From contig PKRI01000017.1 in assembly GCA_017577485.1 (NCBI GenBank), forward strand, positions 1 to 37,214: a stretch of 37,214 bases of DNA, read 5' to 3'. The notes below the pieces were generated by a model. That model had not been told where the DNA came from, did not search any database, and worked only from the letters and a program-made list of their open reading frames with translations. Each line of letters starts with the position of its first letter. Position 1 is the first letter of the stretch. The translations under genes were made by a program, and so were the position numbers. Positions 8,475 to 17,296 of this stretch are shown piece after piece. This DNA is from Bacillota bacterium. GTDB taxonomy: Bacteria > Bacillota > Sulfobacillia > Thermaerobacterales > RSA17.

Positions 8475-8501
8475 GGGGCCCGCCCGCAGGGGGCGGGCCC
8501 C
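8475..8501 (+). promoter_or_regulatory. strong stem-loop between binding-protein and permease genes
   Basis: A perfect 11-bp stem (GGGGCCCGCCC at 8475-8485 pairing with 8491-8501) closes a five-base loop. It sits 61 bases after the binding-protein stop and ten bases before the permease start. With no T-run, it is better read as a 3'-stabilising or attenuating hairpin that lets the binding protein be made in excess over the membrane components. Confidence 0.6.
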
Positions 8502-8511
8502 CGCCGAGGGG

Positions 8512-9486
8512 GTGTGGACGACGCTGGGATACCTGGCCCGCCGCTGCGGTGCGCTGCTGCTGACCCTGGCGGTGGTGGTGGTGCTGAACTTCGTCCTGGT
8601 GCGGGCCGCGCCCGGCGATCCCGTCCGCATCCTCGCCGGCATGGACCAGCCCAGCCCGGAGATGGTGGAGGCGCTGACGCGCCGGTACGGCCTGGACCAG
8701 CCGCTGGCGGTCCAGTTCTGGGCTTACGTCCGCAGCCTGCTGCAGGGCGACCTGGGCCGCTCCATCACCTTCGAGCGGCCGGTCAGCCAGCTGATCGCCC
8801 AGACCGTGGGGCCGACGCTGCTGCTGACCCTGACGGCCACCCTGCTGGCCTTCGCGCTGGGCGTGGCCCTGGGCACCGTGTCCGGCACCCGGCCGCGGTC
8901 GCGGCTGGACGCGCTGTTGTCCCTGGCGGCGTACCTGCTCTACGCCATGCCGCCATTCTGGCTGGGCATGATGGGCATGCTGGTCTTCGCCTCCTGGCTG
9001 GGCTGGCTGCCCACCTCGGGGATGTACGACGTCCGCAGCCCCCAGACCGGCCTGGCCCACTGGCTGGATGTGGCCCACCACCTGGTCCTGCCGGCGGCCA
9101 CGCTGGCGCTGGTGCAGATGCCCGTCTTCTACCGGGTCACCAGGGCCAGCGTCGTCCAGGTGCTGGGCGACGACTTCGTCACCACCCTGCGGGCCGCGGG
9201 GCTGCGCCCGGGAACCATCTTCCGCCGGTACGTCCTGAAGAACGCGCTGCTGCCGTCGGTGACCATGCTGGGCCTGCAGTTGGGGTACGTGCTGGCCGGC
9301 GCCGCCCTGGTGGAAGTGGTCTTCTCCTGGCCCGGCATGGGGCGGCTGACCCTGAACGCCATCTACCGCCGCGACTTCCCGCTGGTTATGGGCATCTACC
9401 TGGTGGTGTCGGCGGCGGTGGCGGTGGGAGCGCTGATCACGGACCTGGTCTACGGCTGGCTGGACCCGCGCATCCGTTACGGCTGA
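8512..9486 (+). CDS. peptide ABC transporter permease (DppB/OppB type)
   Basis: The 324-residue inner-membrane permease has an N-terminal membrane helix (about 13-32) followed by the family motif RAAPGDPV. An external loop follows with LQGDLGRSI at about 83-91, then five further helices of the MetI-like core. The cytoplasmic EAA loop, which contacts the ATPase, is recognisable around VLGDDFVTTLRAAGLRPGTI. The protein ends with the usual WLDPRIRYG. The GTG start lies directly after a GAGGGG run, so spacing is poor, but there is no better in-frame start and the N-terminus aligns with the family. It partners the next permease gene. Confidence 0.92.
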   Translation: MWTTLGYLARRCGALLLTLAVVVVLNFVLVRAAPGDPVRILAGMDQPSPEMVEALTRRYGLDQPLAVQFWAYVRSLLQGDLGRSITFERPVSQLIAQTVGPTLLLTLTATLLAFALGVALGTVSGTRPRSRLDALLSLAAYLLYAMPPFWLGMMGMLVFASWLGWLPTSGMYDVRSPQTGLAHWLDVAHHLVLPAATLALVQMPVFYRVTRASVVQVLGDDFVTTLRAAGLRPGTIFRRYVLKNALLPSVTMLGLQLGYVLAGAALVEVVFSWPGMGRLTLNAIYRRDFPLVMGIYLVVSAAVAVGALITDLVYGWLDPRIRYG

Positions 9487-9515
9487 GGCGGGCTGAAGCG
9501 GGCGGATGCCGGCGC

Positions 9516-10415
9516 ATGCGGGCTGATACGGGCCGGCACCGCCGGCGGCCCGGCGACCCGGGGAGGGCGACGGACCTGGAACTGCGCACCTTCTGGCGAG
9601 GATACGTGGAGAGCCGGTCGGGCCCCATCGGCCTGGCCCTGCTGGCCGCCGTGGCCCTGGTGGCCGCCCTGGCGCCGGTGCTGGCCCCCGTGCGGCCCGA
9701 GGCCTTCACCGACGCCCTGCTGGCCCCTCCGGGCCCGGGACACCCCTTCGGCACCGACCACCTGGGCCGGGACATCTTCTCCGGGGTGGTCTACGGCACC
9801 CGCATCTCGCTGCTGCTGGGCGTGGTGTCCGCCGCCATCTCGGCGGTGGTGGGGACGGTGGTGGGCGCTGTGGCCGGCTACGCCGGCGGCTGGATCGACG
9901 AGATCCTCAGCCGGCTCATCGACGTGTTCCTGATGATCCCCGTCTTCTTCCTGGTGCTGGTGGTCATCATGCTCTTCGGCAACTCGCTGCCCTACGTGAT
10001 GACGGTCATCGGCCTCACCATCTGGCCCGCCAACGCCCGGCTGATGCGGGCCCAGGCGCTGTCGCTCCGGGAACGGACCTTCGTGCGGGCCGCGGTGGCC
10101 CTGGGCGAGGCCCACGGGCGGATCCTGGCCCGCCACATCATCCCCCACGGGATTTACCCGGTGGTGGCCAACACCACCCTGCAGGTGGCCGGGGCCATCC
10201 TGACCGAGGCGGGCCTGAGTTTTCTCGGCCTGGGCGACCCCAACGTGGTCTCGTGGGGCCGGATGATCTACGAAGGCCGGGTCTCCATGCCCCACGGGTG
10301 GTGGACCACCCTGTTCCCCGGCCTGGCCATCGTCGTCACGGTCATGGCCTTCTACCTGATCGGGGACGGGCTCAACCACGCGCTGAACCCGCAGGCCCGG
10401 GAGAGGGGTGCCTGA
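9516..10415 (+). CDS. peptide ABC transporter permease (DppC/OppC type)
   Basis: This is the second permease of the first importer, about 299 residues. It has the family N-terminal helix (about 40-60 from the ATG), the GTDHLGRDIFSGVVYGTRISL motif region and the MetI-like core with an EAA loop (TFVRAAVALGEAHGRILARHI). The C-terminal segment contains LSFLGLGDPNVVSWGRMI. Start choice is uncertain. The ATG at 9516 has only a weak ribosome site and adds an Arg-rich leader. A CTG at 9576 has GGGGAGGG eight bases upstream and may be the true start. The stop codon lies one base before the following ATPase start chosen here. Confidence 0.88.
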   Translation: MRADTGRHRRRPGDPGRATDLELRTFWRGYVESRSGPIGLALLAAVALVAALAPVLAPVRPEAFTDALLAPPGPGHPFGTDHLGRDIFSGVVYGTRISLLLGVVSAAISAVVGTVVGAVAGYAGGWIDEILSRLIDVFLMIPVFFLVLVVIMLFGNSLPYVMTVIGLTIWPANARLMRAQALSLRERTFVRAAVALGEAHGRILARHIIPHGIYPVVANTTLQVAGAILTEAGLSFLGLGDPNVVSWGRMIYEGRVSMPHGWWTTLFPGLAIVVTVMAFYLIGDGLNHALNPQARERGA

Positions 10416-10416
10416 C

Positions 10417-11451
10417 GTGACCCGCGACCTGGCGGCGCCCGAAGCCGGCGGCCGGCCGCCCGCCGCCGCTGAGCCGGTGCTGGAGATCCGCGGCCTGCGG
10501 GTGAGCTACGACGCACCCACCGGCCGGGTCCAGGCGGTGGCCGGCCTGGACCTGGTCCTCCGCCCCGGCGACAGCGTGGGCCTGGTGGGCGAGTCGGGCT
10601 CCGGCAAGTCCACGGTGGCCCTGGCGGTCATGGGCCTGCTGCCCGCCGGCGGGCGGGTGGACGCGGGCCAGGTGCGGCTGCTGGGCCGCGACCTTACCAC
10701 ACTGCCGGAACATGAACTGCGGGCGGTGCGCTGGCGCCAGGCGGCCATGGTGTTCCAGAAGGCCATGAGCGCCTTCTCGCCGGTGCACCGCCTGGCCGAT
10801 CACTTCGTCGACGTCTGGCGGGCCCACCGCCCCGAGCGGGGCCGCCGCGCCCGCTCCCTGGCCCTGGAGCGGGCCAGGGTCCTGCTGGAGGCGGTGGGGC
10901 TCCGGCCCGACGCCCTCTGGGCTTACCCCCATACCCTGTCGGGCGGCATGCTGCAGCGGGCGCTGATCGCCCTGGCCCTGGTCCACCAGCCGCGGCTGCT
11001 GATCCTGGACGAGGCCACCACCGCCCTGGACGTGGTGACCCAGGCCCAGGTGCTGTCCGAAGTGGCCCGGCTGCAGCGGGAGTTCGACCTGACCACCCTG
11101 GTCATCAGCCACGACATCGGCGTGGTGGCCGCCCTCTGCCGGCGGGTGGCGGTGCTCTACGCCGGCCACCTGGTGGAGGAGGGCCCCGTACAGCAGGTGC
11201 TGGAGGCGCCGCGACATCCCTACACGGCGGCGCTGGTCCGGGCCTTCCCGCGGCTCCGGGGACCGCGGCGCCGCCTGGAATCCATCCCCGGCACCCTGCC
11301 AGACCTGACCCGGCCGCCCCAGGGCTGCGTCTTCGCCGACCGGTGTCCCCGGGCCGCCGGCGCCTGCCGGGAGGGCCCACCGCCGGTGGAGCACAGCGGC
11401 GGCCGCATGGTCCGCTGCCGCTTCCCCCTGGGGGGTGACGCCGGTGCGTGA
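10417..11451 (+). CDS. peptide ABC transporter ATP-binding protein (DppD/OppD type)
   Basis: The product (344 residues) is a cytoplasmic ATPase subunit. Walker A GESGSGKST is at about 58-66, the signature LSGGMLQ at about 174-180, Walker B LLILDEA at about 194-200, and the switch histidine in VISHD near 230. The C-terminal oligopeptide-type extension is present with its cysteines (GCVFADRCP and the following AAGAC). I preferred the GTG at 10417 over the GTG at 10408 because GAGAGGGG then lies eight bases upstream. It pairs with the next gene to form the nucleotide-binding heterodimer that powers the importer. Confidence 0.92.
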   Translation: MTRDLAAPEAGGRPPAAAEPVLEIRGLRVSYDAPTGRVQAVAGLDLVLRPGDSVGLVGESGSGKSTVALAVMGLLPAGGRVDAGQVRLLGRDLTTLPEHELRAVRWRQAAMVFQKAMSAFSPVHRLADHFVDVWRAHRPERGRRARSLALERARVLLEAVGLRPDALWAYPHTLSGGMLQRALIALALVHQPRLLILDEATTALDVVTQAQVLSEVARLQREFDLTTLVISHDIGVVAALCRRVAVLYAGHLVEEGPVQQVLEAPRHPYTAALVRAFPRLRGPRRRLESIPGTLPDLTRPPQGCVFADRCPRAAGACREGPPPVEHSGGRMVRCRFPLGGDAGA

Positions 11452-11464
11452 GGAGGCGGCACCG

Positions 11465-12469
11465 GTGCCGGACGTCGCCCGGCAGCACGACGGCGCCCGG
11501 CAGCCGCTGATCGAGGCCCGGGGCCTCCACCGCTGGTACGGCAGCGGGCGGTCCCTGCTGGCCCGCCGGCCGCCCCTCCGGGCCGTGGACGGCGTGGATC
11601 TGGTGGTCTATCCCGGCGAGATCGTGGGCCTGATCGGCGAGAGCGGCTGCGGCAAGTCCACCCTGGGGCGCCTGCTGGTGCGGCTGGAGGCGCCCACCGC
11701 CGGCACCATCGCCTTCGCCGGGCGCGACATCACGCACCTGCGGGGCCGGCGGCTCAGGGCGCTGCGGCGCCAGATCCAGGTCATCTTCCAGAATCCCTTC
11801 GAGACCTTCGACCCGCGGTACCGGCTGCGCCAGGCGCTCTACGACCCGCTGCGCATCCACGGCCTGCCCGATGCCGAGCGCCGCATCGCCGAGGTCATGG
11901 AGCGGGCCGGCCTGCCGGTGGATCGGTACCTGGACCGCTACCCGCGGGAACTGTCCGGCGGCCAGCTGCAGCGGGCGGCCATCGCCCGGGCCATGCTGGT
12001 GGAGCCGCGCTTCGTGGTGGCCGACGAGCCCGTGTCGATGCTGGACGTGTCGGTGCGGGCCGAGGTCCTCAACTTCCTGCTGGACCTGCGGGCCCAGCGT
12101 CAGACGGCCTTTCTCTTCATCACCCACGACCTGGCGCTGGCGCGCCACGTCTGTGACCGCATCGCGGTCATGTACCTGGGCCGCATCGTGGAGGAAGGGC
12201 CCGCCGAGCTCCTGACCTCGGCACCCCGCCACCCTTACACCCGGGCGCTGCTGGCCAGCGTGCCCGACCCGGACGCCGGGACGGCCGCTTCCCCCGCCCT
12301 GCGCGGCGAGCCTCCCTCGCCCGCCGCGCTCGGGACGGGCTGCCGCTTCGCCGGCCGGTGCCCGCTGGCGTCCGAGGCCTGCCGCCGCGTGGAGCCTGTC
12401 CTGGAACCCGCTGCCCCCGGGCACCGGGTAGCCTGCCACTTCCCCTGGGAGGAGCAACGAACCCCATGA
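11465..12469 (+). CDS. peptide ABC transporter ATP-binding protein (DppF/OppF type)
   Basis: The second ATPase subunit has 334 residues. Walker A GESGCGKST is at about 58-66, signature LSGGQLQ at about 163, and Walker B VVADEPVSMLD at about 184. The C-terminal extension carries GCRFAGRCP and a second Cys pair. The GTG at 11465 was chosen because a perfect AGGAGG sits eight bases upstream, just after the previous stop; the longer reading from 11435 would overlap the upstream gene without a well-placed site. The stop overlaps the M14 gene by four bases (ATGA), indicating translational coupling. Confidence 0.92.
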   Translation: MPDVARQHDGARQPLIEARGLHRWYGSGRSLLARRPPLRAVDGVDLVVYPGEIVGLIGESGCGKSTLGRLLVRLEAPTAGTIAFAGRDITHLRGRRLRALRRQIQVIFQNPFETFDPRYRLRQALYDPLRIHGLPDAERRIAEVMERAGLPVDRYLDRYPRELSGGQLQRAAIARAMLVEPRFVVADEPVSMLDVSVRAEVLNFLLDLRAQRQTAFLFITHDLALARHVCDRIAVMYLGRIVEEGPAELLTSAPRHPYTRALLASVPDPDAGTAASPALRGEPPSPAALGTGCRFAGRCPLASEACRRVEPVLEPAAPGHRVACHFPWEEQRTP

Positions 12470-13842
12470 GCGACGTCCGGACGCAGGCCTGGTTCCGGAA
12501 CGCCCTGGAGGCGGTCCCCGACTACCCCGAGTTCCTCACCGTCGACGAACTGGACGCGTCGACCCGCGCCCTGGCCGAGGCCCACCCGGACCTGGTCCAG
12601 GTGCGGGTCATCGGCCGCTCCCGGTCCGGCCGGCCCATTCCCATGCTGCGCATCGGCTCGGGCCGCCGGCGGGCGCTGCTGTTCGGGTGTCCCCACCCCA
12701 ACGAGCCCATCGGCGCCATGATGCTGGAGTACCTGAGCGGGCGGCTGTGCGCCGACGCCGGCCTGCGGCGGGCTCTGGACTGGACCTTCTACATCATCAA
12801 GTGCATCGACGTGGACGGCACGCGGCTCAACGAGGGTTGGTTCAAGGGGACCTTCACGACGGGCCGCTACATCCGCAATTTCTACCGCCCGGCCTTCCAC
12901 GAGCAGGTGGAGTGGACGTTCCCGGTGGAGTACAAGACGTACCGCTTCGACGCGCCGCTGCCCGAGACGCGGGCCCTGATGGCCGCCATCGAGGAGATCC
13001 GGCCGGACTTCATCTACAGCCTGCACAACGCGGCCTTAGGCGGCGCCTTCTACTACTCGAGTCACGCCCTGACGGACGACCTTTACGAAAGCCTGCGCCG
13101 CCTGCCGCGGGAGCGCGGGCTGCCCCTGCACGCCGGCGAACCCGAGATGCCCTTTGTGGAGCCGCTCAGCGAGGCGGTGTACCGCCTGCCGACGCTGGTG
13201 GACCAGTACGAGTTCATGGCCCGGGTCCAGCCCGGCCAGGACCCGGCGGCATCCCTGCGGTCCGGCGCGTGCTCCGTGGAGTACGCCCGGCGCTTCTGCG
13301 ATCCGGTGGCCCTGGTGACGGAACTGCCCTACGTGGTGGACCCGCGCATCAACGACCCGACGCCGGTGGACATCACCCGGCGGCGGCTGCTGCAGGACGG
13401 CCTGGCCCGCGATGAAGAGATCCTGACCCTGCTCCAGGACCTGTACCGCCGCGCCCGGCCCCACCTCTCGGTACCGACGCCCTTCGAAACGGCCGTCCAG
13501 GACCTGCTGCGGTTCCTGGAGGGCAGCCTCCCCGCCCGGCGCCGCTGGCTGGAATCGGCTCCGGACCTGGATCAGCCCGCCACCACCGCCCAGTGGTTCG
13601 ACGTGCAGGTGCTGCTGCCGTTCTACCGGGTGCTCTACTACGGGATGCTGATCCGCTGCGCGGCGGCCCAGCCCCCTCATCCCGACCTGGACCAGGTGGC
13701 CGCCGAGGCGGAGGCCGCCGTCCAGCGCTGGGAAGCCTACTTGGACAGCCACCTGCGCGCCGCGGTGGTGCCCATCCGCCACCTGGTCCAGGTGCAGCTG
13801 GGGGCCGGGCTGCTGGTCATGGATTACCTGCAGGCCCGGTGA
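12466..13842 (+). CDS. M14-family zinc carboxypeptidase/deacylase
   Basis: This 458-residue protein belongs to the M14 (carboxypeptidase A / succinylglutamate desuccinylase-aspartoacylase) superfamily. Likely zinc ligands are H77 and E80 in CPHPNEP and H187 in SLHN. The substrate-binding arginine pair lies in the RYIRNFYR stretch (134-141), and E286 in VTELP is the candidate catalytic glutamate. A helical region of about 150 residues of unknown role follows the catalytic part. No signal peptide is visible, so it should act in the cytoplasm on material brought in by the importer, releasing C-terminal residues or acyl groups. The four-base overlap with the ATPase gene places it in the same operon. 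The substrate is not identifiable. Confidence 0.82.
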   Translation: MSDVRTQAWFRNALEAVPDYPEFLTVDELDASTRALAEAHPDLVQVRVIGRSRSGRPIPMLRIGSGRRRALLFGCPHPNEPIGAMMLEYLSGRLCADAGLRRALDWTFYIIKCIDVDGTRLNEGWFKGTFTTGRYIRNFYRPAFHEQVEWTFPVEYKTYRFDAPLPETRALMAAIEEIRPDFIYSLHNAALGGAFYYSSHALTDDLYESLRRLPRERGLPLHAGEPEMPFVEPLSEAVYRLPTLVDQYEFMARVQPGQDPAASLRSGACSVEYARRFCDPVALVTELPYVVDPRINDPTPVDITRRRLLQDGLARDEEILTLLQDLYRRARPHLSVPTPFETAVQDLLRFLEGSLPARRRWLESAPDLDQPATTAQWFDVQVLLPFYRVLYYGMLIRCAAAQPPHPDLDQVAAEAEAAVQRWEAYLDSHLRAAVVPIRHLVQVQLGAGLLVMDYLQAR

Positions 13843-13848
13843 CCGGGC
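13834..13848. terminator. small palindrome at convergent gene ends
   Basis: GCCCGGT-G-ACCGGGC spans the stop codon of the M14 gene and faces the convergent tpx gene 12 bp away. With a one-base centre it cannot form a normal hairpin without opening inner pairs, so a termination role is weakly supported. Confidence 0.25.
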
Positions 13849-13854
13849 GGCCGG

Positions 13855-14385
13855 TCAGGACGCCGCCTGCCGGGCCGCCGCCACCGCGGCCTCGAAGTTG
13901 GGCAGGCTGGCCACCTCGGGCACGTACTCCACGTACGTGACCCGGTCGTCGCGGTCCACCACGAACACCGCCCGGGCCAGCAGGCGCAGGTCCTCCATCA
14001 GCACGCCGTAGGCGCGCCCGAAGGAGGCCTCGCGGTGGTCCGACAGCGTCTCGACCCGCTCGACGCCGGCCGCCGCGCACCAGCGCCGCTGGGCGAAGGG
14101 CAGGTCCATGCTGACGGCCAGCACCACCACATCCTCGCCCAGGCCGGCGGCCTCCTCGTTGAAGCGCCGCGTCTCCTGGTCGCAGACGCCGGTGTCCAGG
14201 GAAGGCACCGACAGCAGCACCTTCACCTTGCCCCGGTAGTCGGCCAGGGTCACCGGCTCCAGGTTGTTGTTGATCACGCGGAAGTCGGGGGCGCGGTCGC
14301 CCACCCTGACCTCCTGGCCCGCCAGCGTCATGGGCTGGCCACGGAAATTGACCGTCCGCACGGGTTCGGCCAAGGGATCCGCCAC
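13855..14385 (-). CDS. tpx: thiol peroxidase Tpx (atypical 2-Cys peroxiredoxin)
   Basis: The 176-residue protein reduces hydrogen peroxide and alkyl hydroperoxides using thioredoxin as reductant. The Tpx hallmarks are present: the peroxidatic cysteine C68 in SLDTGVCDQETRRFN, and the resolving cysteine C103 in DLPFAQRRWC, placed as in E. coli Tpx. The N-terminal TVNFRGQPMTLAG strand pair is also typical. The start is a GTG with only an adjacent GGAG; an in-frame stop 57 bases upstream rules out a longer form, and the internal M19 would cut the N-terminal strand. It is convergent with the peptide operon and has no obvious functional tie to it. Confidence 0.93.
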   Translation of the reverse strand: MADPLAEPVRTVNFRGQPMTLAGQEVRVGDRAPDFRVINNNLEPVTLADYRGKVKVLLSVPSLDTGVCDQETRRFNEEAAGLGEDVVVLAVSMDLPFAQRRWCAAAGVERVETLSDHREASFGRAYGVLMEDLRLLARAVFVVDRDDRVTYVEYVPEVASLPNFEAAVAAARQAAS

Positions 14386-14615
14386 CTCCAGGTCGGCGGC
14401 CGCCCCGCGGCCGCCGGGATCATCGCGGCACCGCCGCTCCTACGTCCCTACGCCCCGGGGGGTCCTGTCCCTGCCGGGCCGCACGACCGCCGGGAGCCTG
14501 ACGGGCCGCGTCAGCCCGCGGGAGCCTGCCGCGCCACCCCGTCGGCGGCCGCCTGGCGGGCGACACGCGGGCGCTGGACCCGCTGACCCCGCTGGATGCC
14601 ACCACCACCCGCATC

Positions 14616-16403
14616 TTGCGCAACGTCTACGAGTCCCTGTTCTTCCGGACCACCGACGGCGAACTGGTACCGTGGTTGGCCGAGTCCGGGGACTTCTCGG
14701 GCAACCAGTGGACCATCCGCCTGCGCCAGGGCATCACGTTCCACAGCGGTGCCGAACTGACGGCCGAGGCCGTCAAAGCCAATCTGGATTACATCCTCGA
14801 TCCGGACAATGCCGCGGGAACCCAGACGCTGATTCCCGATGTGACCGGGGTCGAAGTGGTCGACACGTACACGCTGAGGATCACCACCGCCGAACCCAAC
14901 CCTGATCTGGCCGCCCAGTTGACCGACGTCCTCATCGCCGACCCGTCGGTCTTCGCCGAAGCCGGAGCCGAAGCCCTCAACGAGAACCCGGTGGGCACGG
15001 GCCCCTACCGGGTGGAACGCTGGCAGCGCGACACCGAACTGGTGTTGGCGGCGTACGAAGGGTACTGGCAGGGCCGGCCCGCCATCGACCGGGTCATCTT
15101 CCGCGTGATCCCCGATACCCAGGCCCGCCTGGCGGCGCTGCTCAACGGCGAGGTGGATCTGGTCCCGGGCGTGCCGCCCGAGATGATAGCCCAGATCGAG
15201 GCCGATCCGGCTGTGCGGATCGAGGAGGTCCCCGGGCGCCAGGTCATCTACGTCGGGATGAACCTGATGCGTCCCGGCCCGCTCAGCGACCGGCGCGTCC
15301 GCCAGGCGTTGAACTACGCGGTGGATGCCGACCTGATCATCGACACGATCCTGGAAGGCCACGCGACCCGCAACGCGGCAGGGTTGACCGCCATCAACGC
15401 CGCCTATGATCCGGCCATCGAGCCTTACCGCCATGACCCCGAGCGCGCCCGGCAACTGCTGGCCGAGGCCGGGTATGCCGGCGGGCTCACCCTGGACTTC
15501 CACACCCCTCAGGGCCGCTACCTGAAGGACTATGAAGCGGCCCAGGAACTGGCTCGCCAGCTGGAGGCCGTCGGCATCCGCACCAACCTGCAGACCCACG
15601 AGTGGGGCACGTTCCTGGAGATGGCGCGCAGCCACACCATCACGGACCTTTACCTGATCGGCCTGTCGGATCGTACCTTCGCGGCGAGGCGGCTGGTGCT
15701 GCACGGCGACTTCGGCACGTCGCTGCGCCAGTCGGAATCGGCCCTGGCCAGGGTTCTGGAGGTCGCCCCCAACAGCCTCATCCTGGCCGGCCTGGCGGTG
15801 CTGGTTTCCCTGCTGATCGGCGTGCCCACGGGGGTGCTGGCAGCCGTCCGCCGGGGGTCGTGGATCGACCGCGCGGCGGTGGCTGCGGCCACGCTGCTGC
15901 AGTCGATGCCGAACTTCTGGGTCGCCCTGATGATGATCCTGGTGTTCTCGGTGCGGCTCCACTGGCTCCCCACCGGCGGGATGCGGGGCCCCGAGTCCTA
16001 CGTGATGCCGGTGGCCGCCCTGGCCTTCCTGACCACCGCGCGCTTCGTCCGGTTGGTGCGCTCCAGCGTGCTGGACGAGCTGGGCTCGGACTACACCCGG
16101 ACCGCCCGCAGCAAGGGGCTGGCGGAACGGGTCGTCGTGTTCAAGCACGTCCTCCGCAACGCCCTGAACCCCGTCATCACCATGACCACCCTGCAGTTGG
16201 GCACCCTGTTCGGCGGTTCGGTGGTCACCGAAACCGTCTTCGCGTGGCCCGGACTGGGGCGTCTCATGGTGGACTCCATCGGGTACCGCGATTATCCGGT
16301 GGTACTGGCCAGCGTCACCGTCATCGGCGCCACCTTCGCCGTGCTGAACCTGGTCACCGACGTGATTTACGCCGTCATCAACCCGGTGGTGCGCTATGAG
16401 TAA
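14616..16403 (+). CDS. chimeric gene: truncated substrate-binding protein fused in frame to a truncated DppB permease
   Basis: The 595-residue reading frame is two gene remnants. Residues 1-350 match the middle of a family 5 binding protein (YESLFF, WTIRLRQGITFHSG, PVGTGPYRVERW, DRRVRQALNYAVD). From about 360 onwards it is a DppB permease from the extracytoplasmic VLHGDFGTSL segment through the complete MetI-like core and EAA loop (LGSDYTRTARSKGLAERVVVFKHVLRNAL). The binding protein lacks its C-terminal lobe end, and the permease lacks helix 1 and the PGDP motif. The frame is open back to 14502 and still reads like a binding protein from about 14553 (LAGDTRALDPLTPLDATTT), but there is no signal peptide, start or ribosome site; the TTG at 14616 is nominal. 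It is probably a deletion product. It overlaps the intact DppC gene by eight bases. Confidence 0.85.
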   Translation: MRNVYESLFFRTTDGELVPWLAESGDFSGNQWTIRLRQGITFHSGAELTAEAVKANLDYILDPDNAAGTQTLIPDVTGVEVVDTYTLRITTAEPNPDLAAQLTDVLIADPSVFAEAGAEALNENPVGTGPYRVERWQRDTELVLAAYEGYWQGRPAIDRVIFRVIPDTQARLAALLNGEVDLVPGVPPEMIAQIEADPAVRIEEVPGRQVIYVGMNLMRPGPLSDRRVRQALNYAVDADLIIDTILEGHATRNAAGLTAINAAYDPAIEPYRHDPERARQLLAEAGYAGGLTLDFHTPQGRYLKDYEAAQELARQLEAVGIRTNLQTHEWGTFLEMARSHTITDLYLIGLSDRTFAARRLVLHGDFGTSLRQSESALARVLEVAPNSLILAGLAVLVSLLIGVPTGVLAAVRRGSWIDRAAVAAATLLQSMPNFWVALMMILVFSVRLHWLPTGGMRGPESYVMPVAALAFLTTARFVRLVRSSVLDELGSDYTRTARSKGLAERVVVFKHVLRNALNPVITMTTLQLGTLFGGSVVTETVFAWPGLGRLMVDSIGYRDYPVVLASVTVIGATFAVLNLVTDVIYAVINPVVRYE

Positions 16404-17280
16404 TCCCCGTACCGCTGCACCGGACGTCGTCCCGGCCGGCGCACCCTCGCCGGCGGCTGCCCGGAAGAGGACCCGGTGGATGCGCAGCGACGCAGCGGGC
16501 ATCCTGTCGCTGGCCGTCCTGGGGCTGCTGGTGATGGCAGCGCTGGCGGCGCCGTTGCTGACCCCTTACCACTACAACGAGGGCAGCGTCACGGAGCGCC
16601 TGCTGCCCCCCTTCAGTCCCGGCCACGTGCTGGGAACCGACGCTTTGGGCCGCGACCTCCTGACGCGCATCATCTACGGCTCCCGCGTTTCGCTGCTGGT
16701 GGGGGCCGCCAGCGTGCTGCTGGCCGGGACCATTGGCACCGTCATCGGCCTGCTCAGCGGCTACCTGGGTGGACGCTTCGACCGGATGGTGACCCGGATT
16801 ATCGACGCGCAGTTGAGCTTTCCCTTCATGATCCTGGCCCTGACGCTGGCGGCTCTCCTGGGCCCCAGCCTGCGCAACGTCATCATTACCCTGGTGGTGT
16901 CGAGCTGGGTGATCTACGCGCGGCTGGTCCGAGGCCAGGTGCTGGAGGAACGGGAACGCGAGTACGTGCAGGCCGCCCGGGCTCTCGGCGCCTCCACCGC
17001 CAGGGTGACCTTCAGGCACCTGCTGCCCAACGTGGTGCCCAACGTCATCGTGCTGGCGTCCCTGGAGGTAGGGCGCATGATCATCGCCGAAGCTTCCATC
17101 AGCTTTCTCGGTTACGGCATCCAGCCGCCCCTCCCGTCCTGGGGCAAGATGGTGGCCGAGGGTAAGGACTACCTTTTCACGGCATGGTGGATCTCGGCGC
17201 TCTCGGGAGCGGCCATCGGTTTGACCACCCTCTGTGCCAACCTGGCCGGCGACTGGCTGCGGGATCGGGTGGGCCGATGA
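16396..17280 (+). CDS. peptide ABC transporter permease (DppC/OppC type), second importer
   Basis: This 294-residue permease is intact. It has an N-terminal cytoplasmic segment, helix 1 at about 34-55, the LGTDALGRDLLTRIIYGSR motif at about 79-97, the EAA loop (EYVQAARALGASTARVTFRHLLP) and a C-terminal SFLGYGIQPPLPSWGKM segment. It would normally pair with the DppB whose gene is damaged immediately upstream. No ATPase genes follow; instead a gamma-glutamyltransferase gene begins 16 bases later. If still used, it must borrow a DppB-type partner or ATPases from one of the two other importers in the window. Codons end in A or T more often than in the flanking importers. Confidence 0.9.
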   Translation: MSNPRTAAPDVVPAGAPSPAAARKRTRWMRSDAAGILSLAVLGLLVMAALAAPLLTPYHYNEGSVTERLLPPFSPGHVLGTDALGRDLLTRIIYGSRVSLLVGAASVLLAGTIGTVIGLLSGYLGGRFDRMVTRIIDAQLSFPFMILALTLAALLGPSLRNVIITLVVSSWVIYARLVRGQVLEEREREYVQAARALGASTARVTFRHLLPNVVPNVIVLASLEVGRMIIAEASISFLGYGIQPPLPSWGKMVAEGKDYLFTAWWISALSGAAIGLTTLCANLAGDWLRDRVGR

Positions 17281-17296
17281 GGAGGCAGCGGCATCG

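Noticed and set aside
8514..10415. A 633-codon frame apparently fusing two permeases
   Set aside because: Only the second half (from about 9516) reads as DppC; the first half is an out-of-frame reading of the DppB gene, which is intact in its own frame.
14386..14552. Search for a displaced signal peptide of the chimeric gene in other frames
   Set aside because: No hydrophobic segment or lipobox is encoded in any plus-strand frame here, so a simple frameshift does not explain the missing N-terminus.
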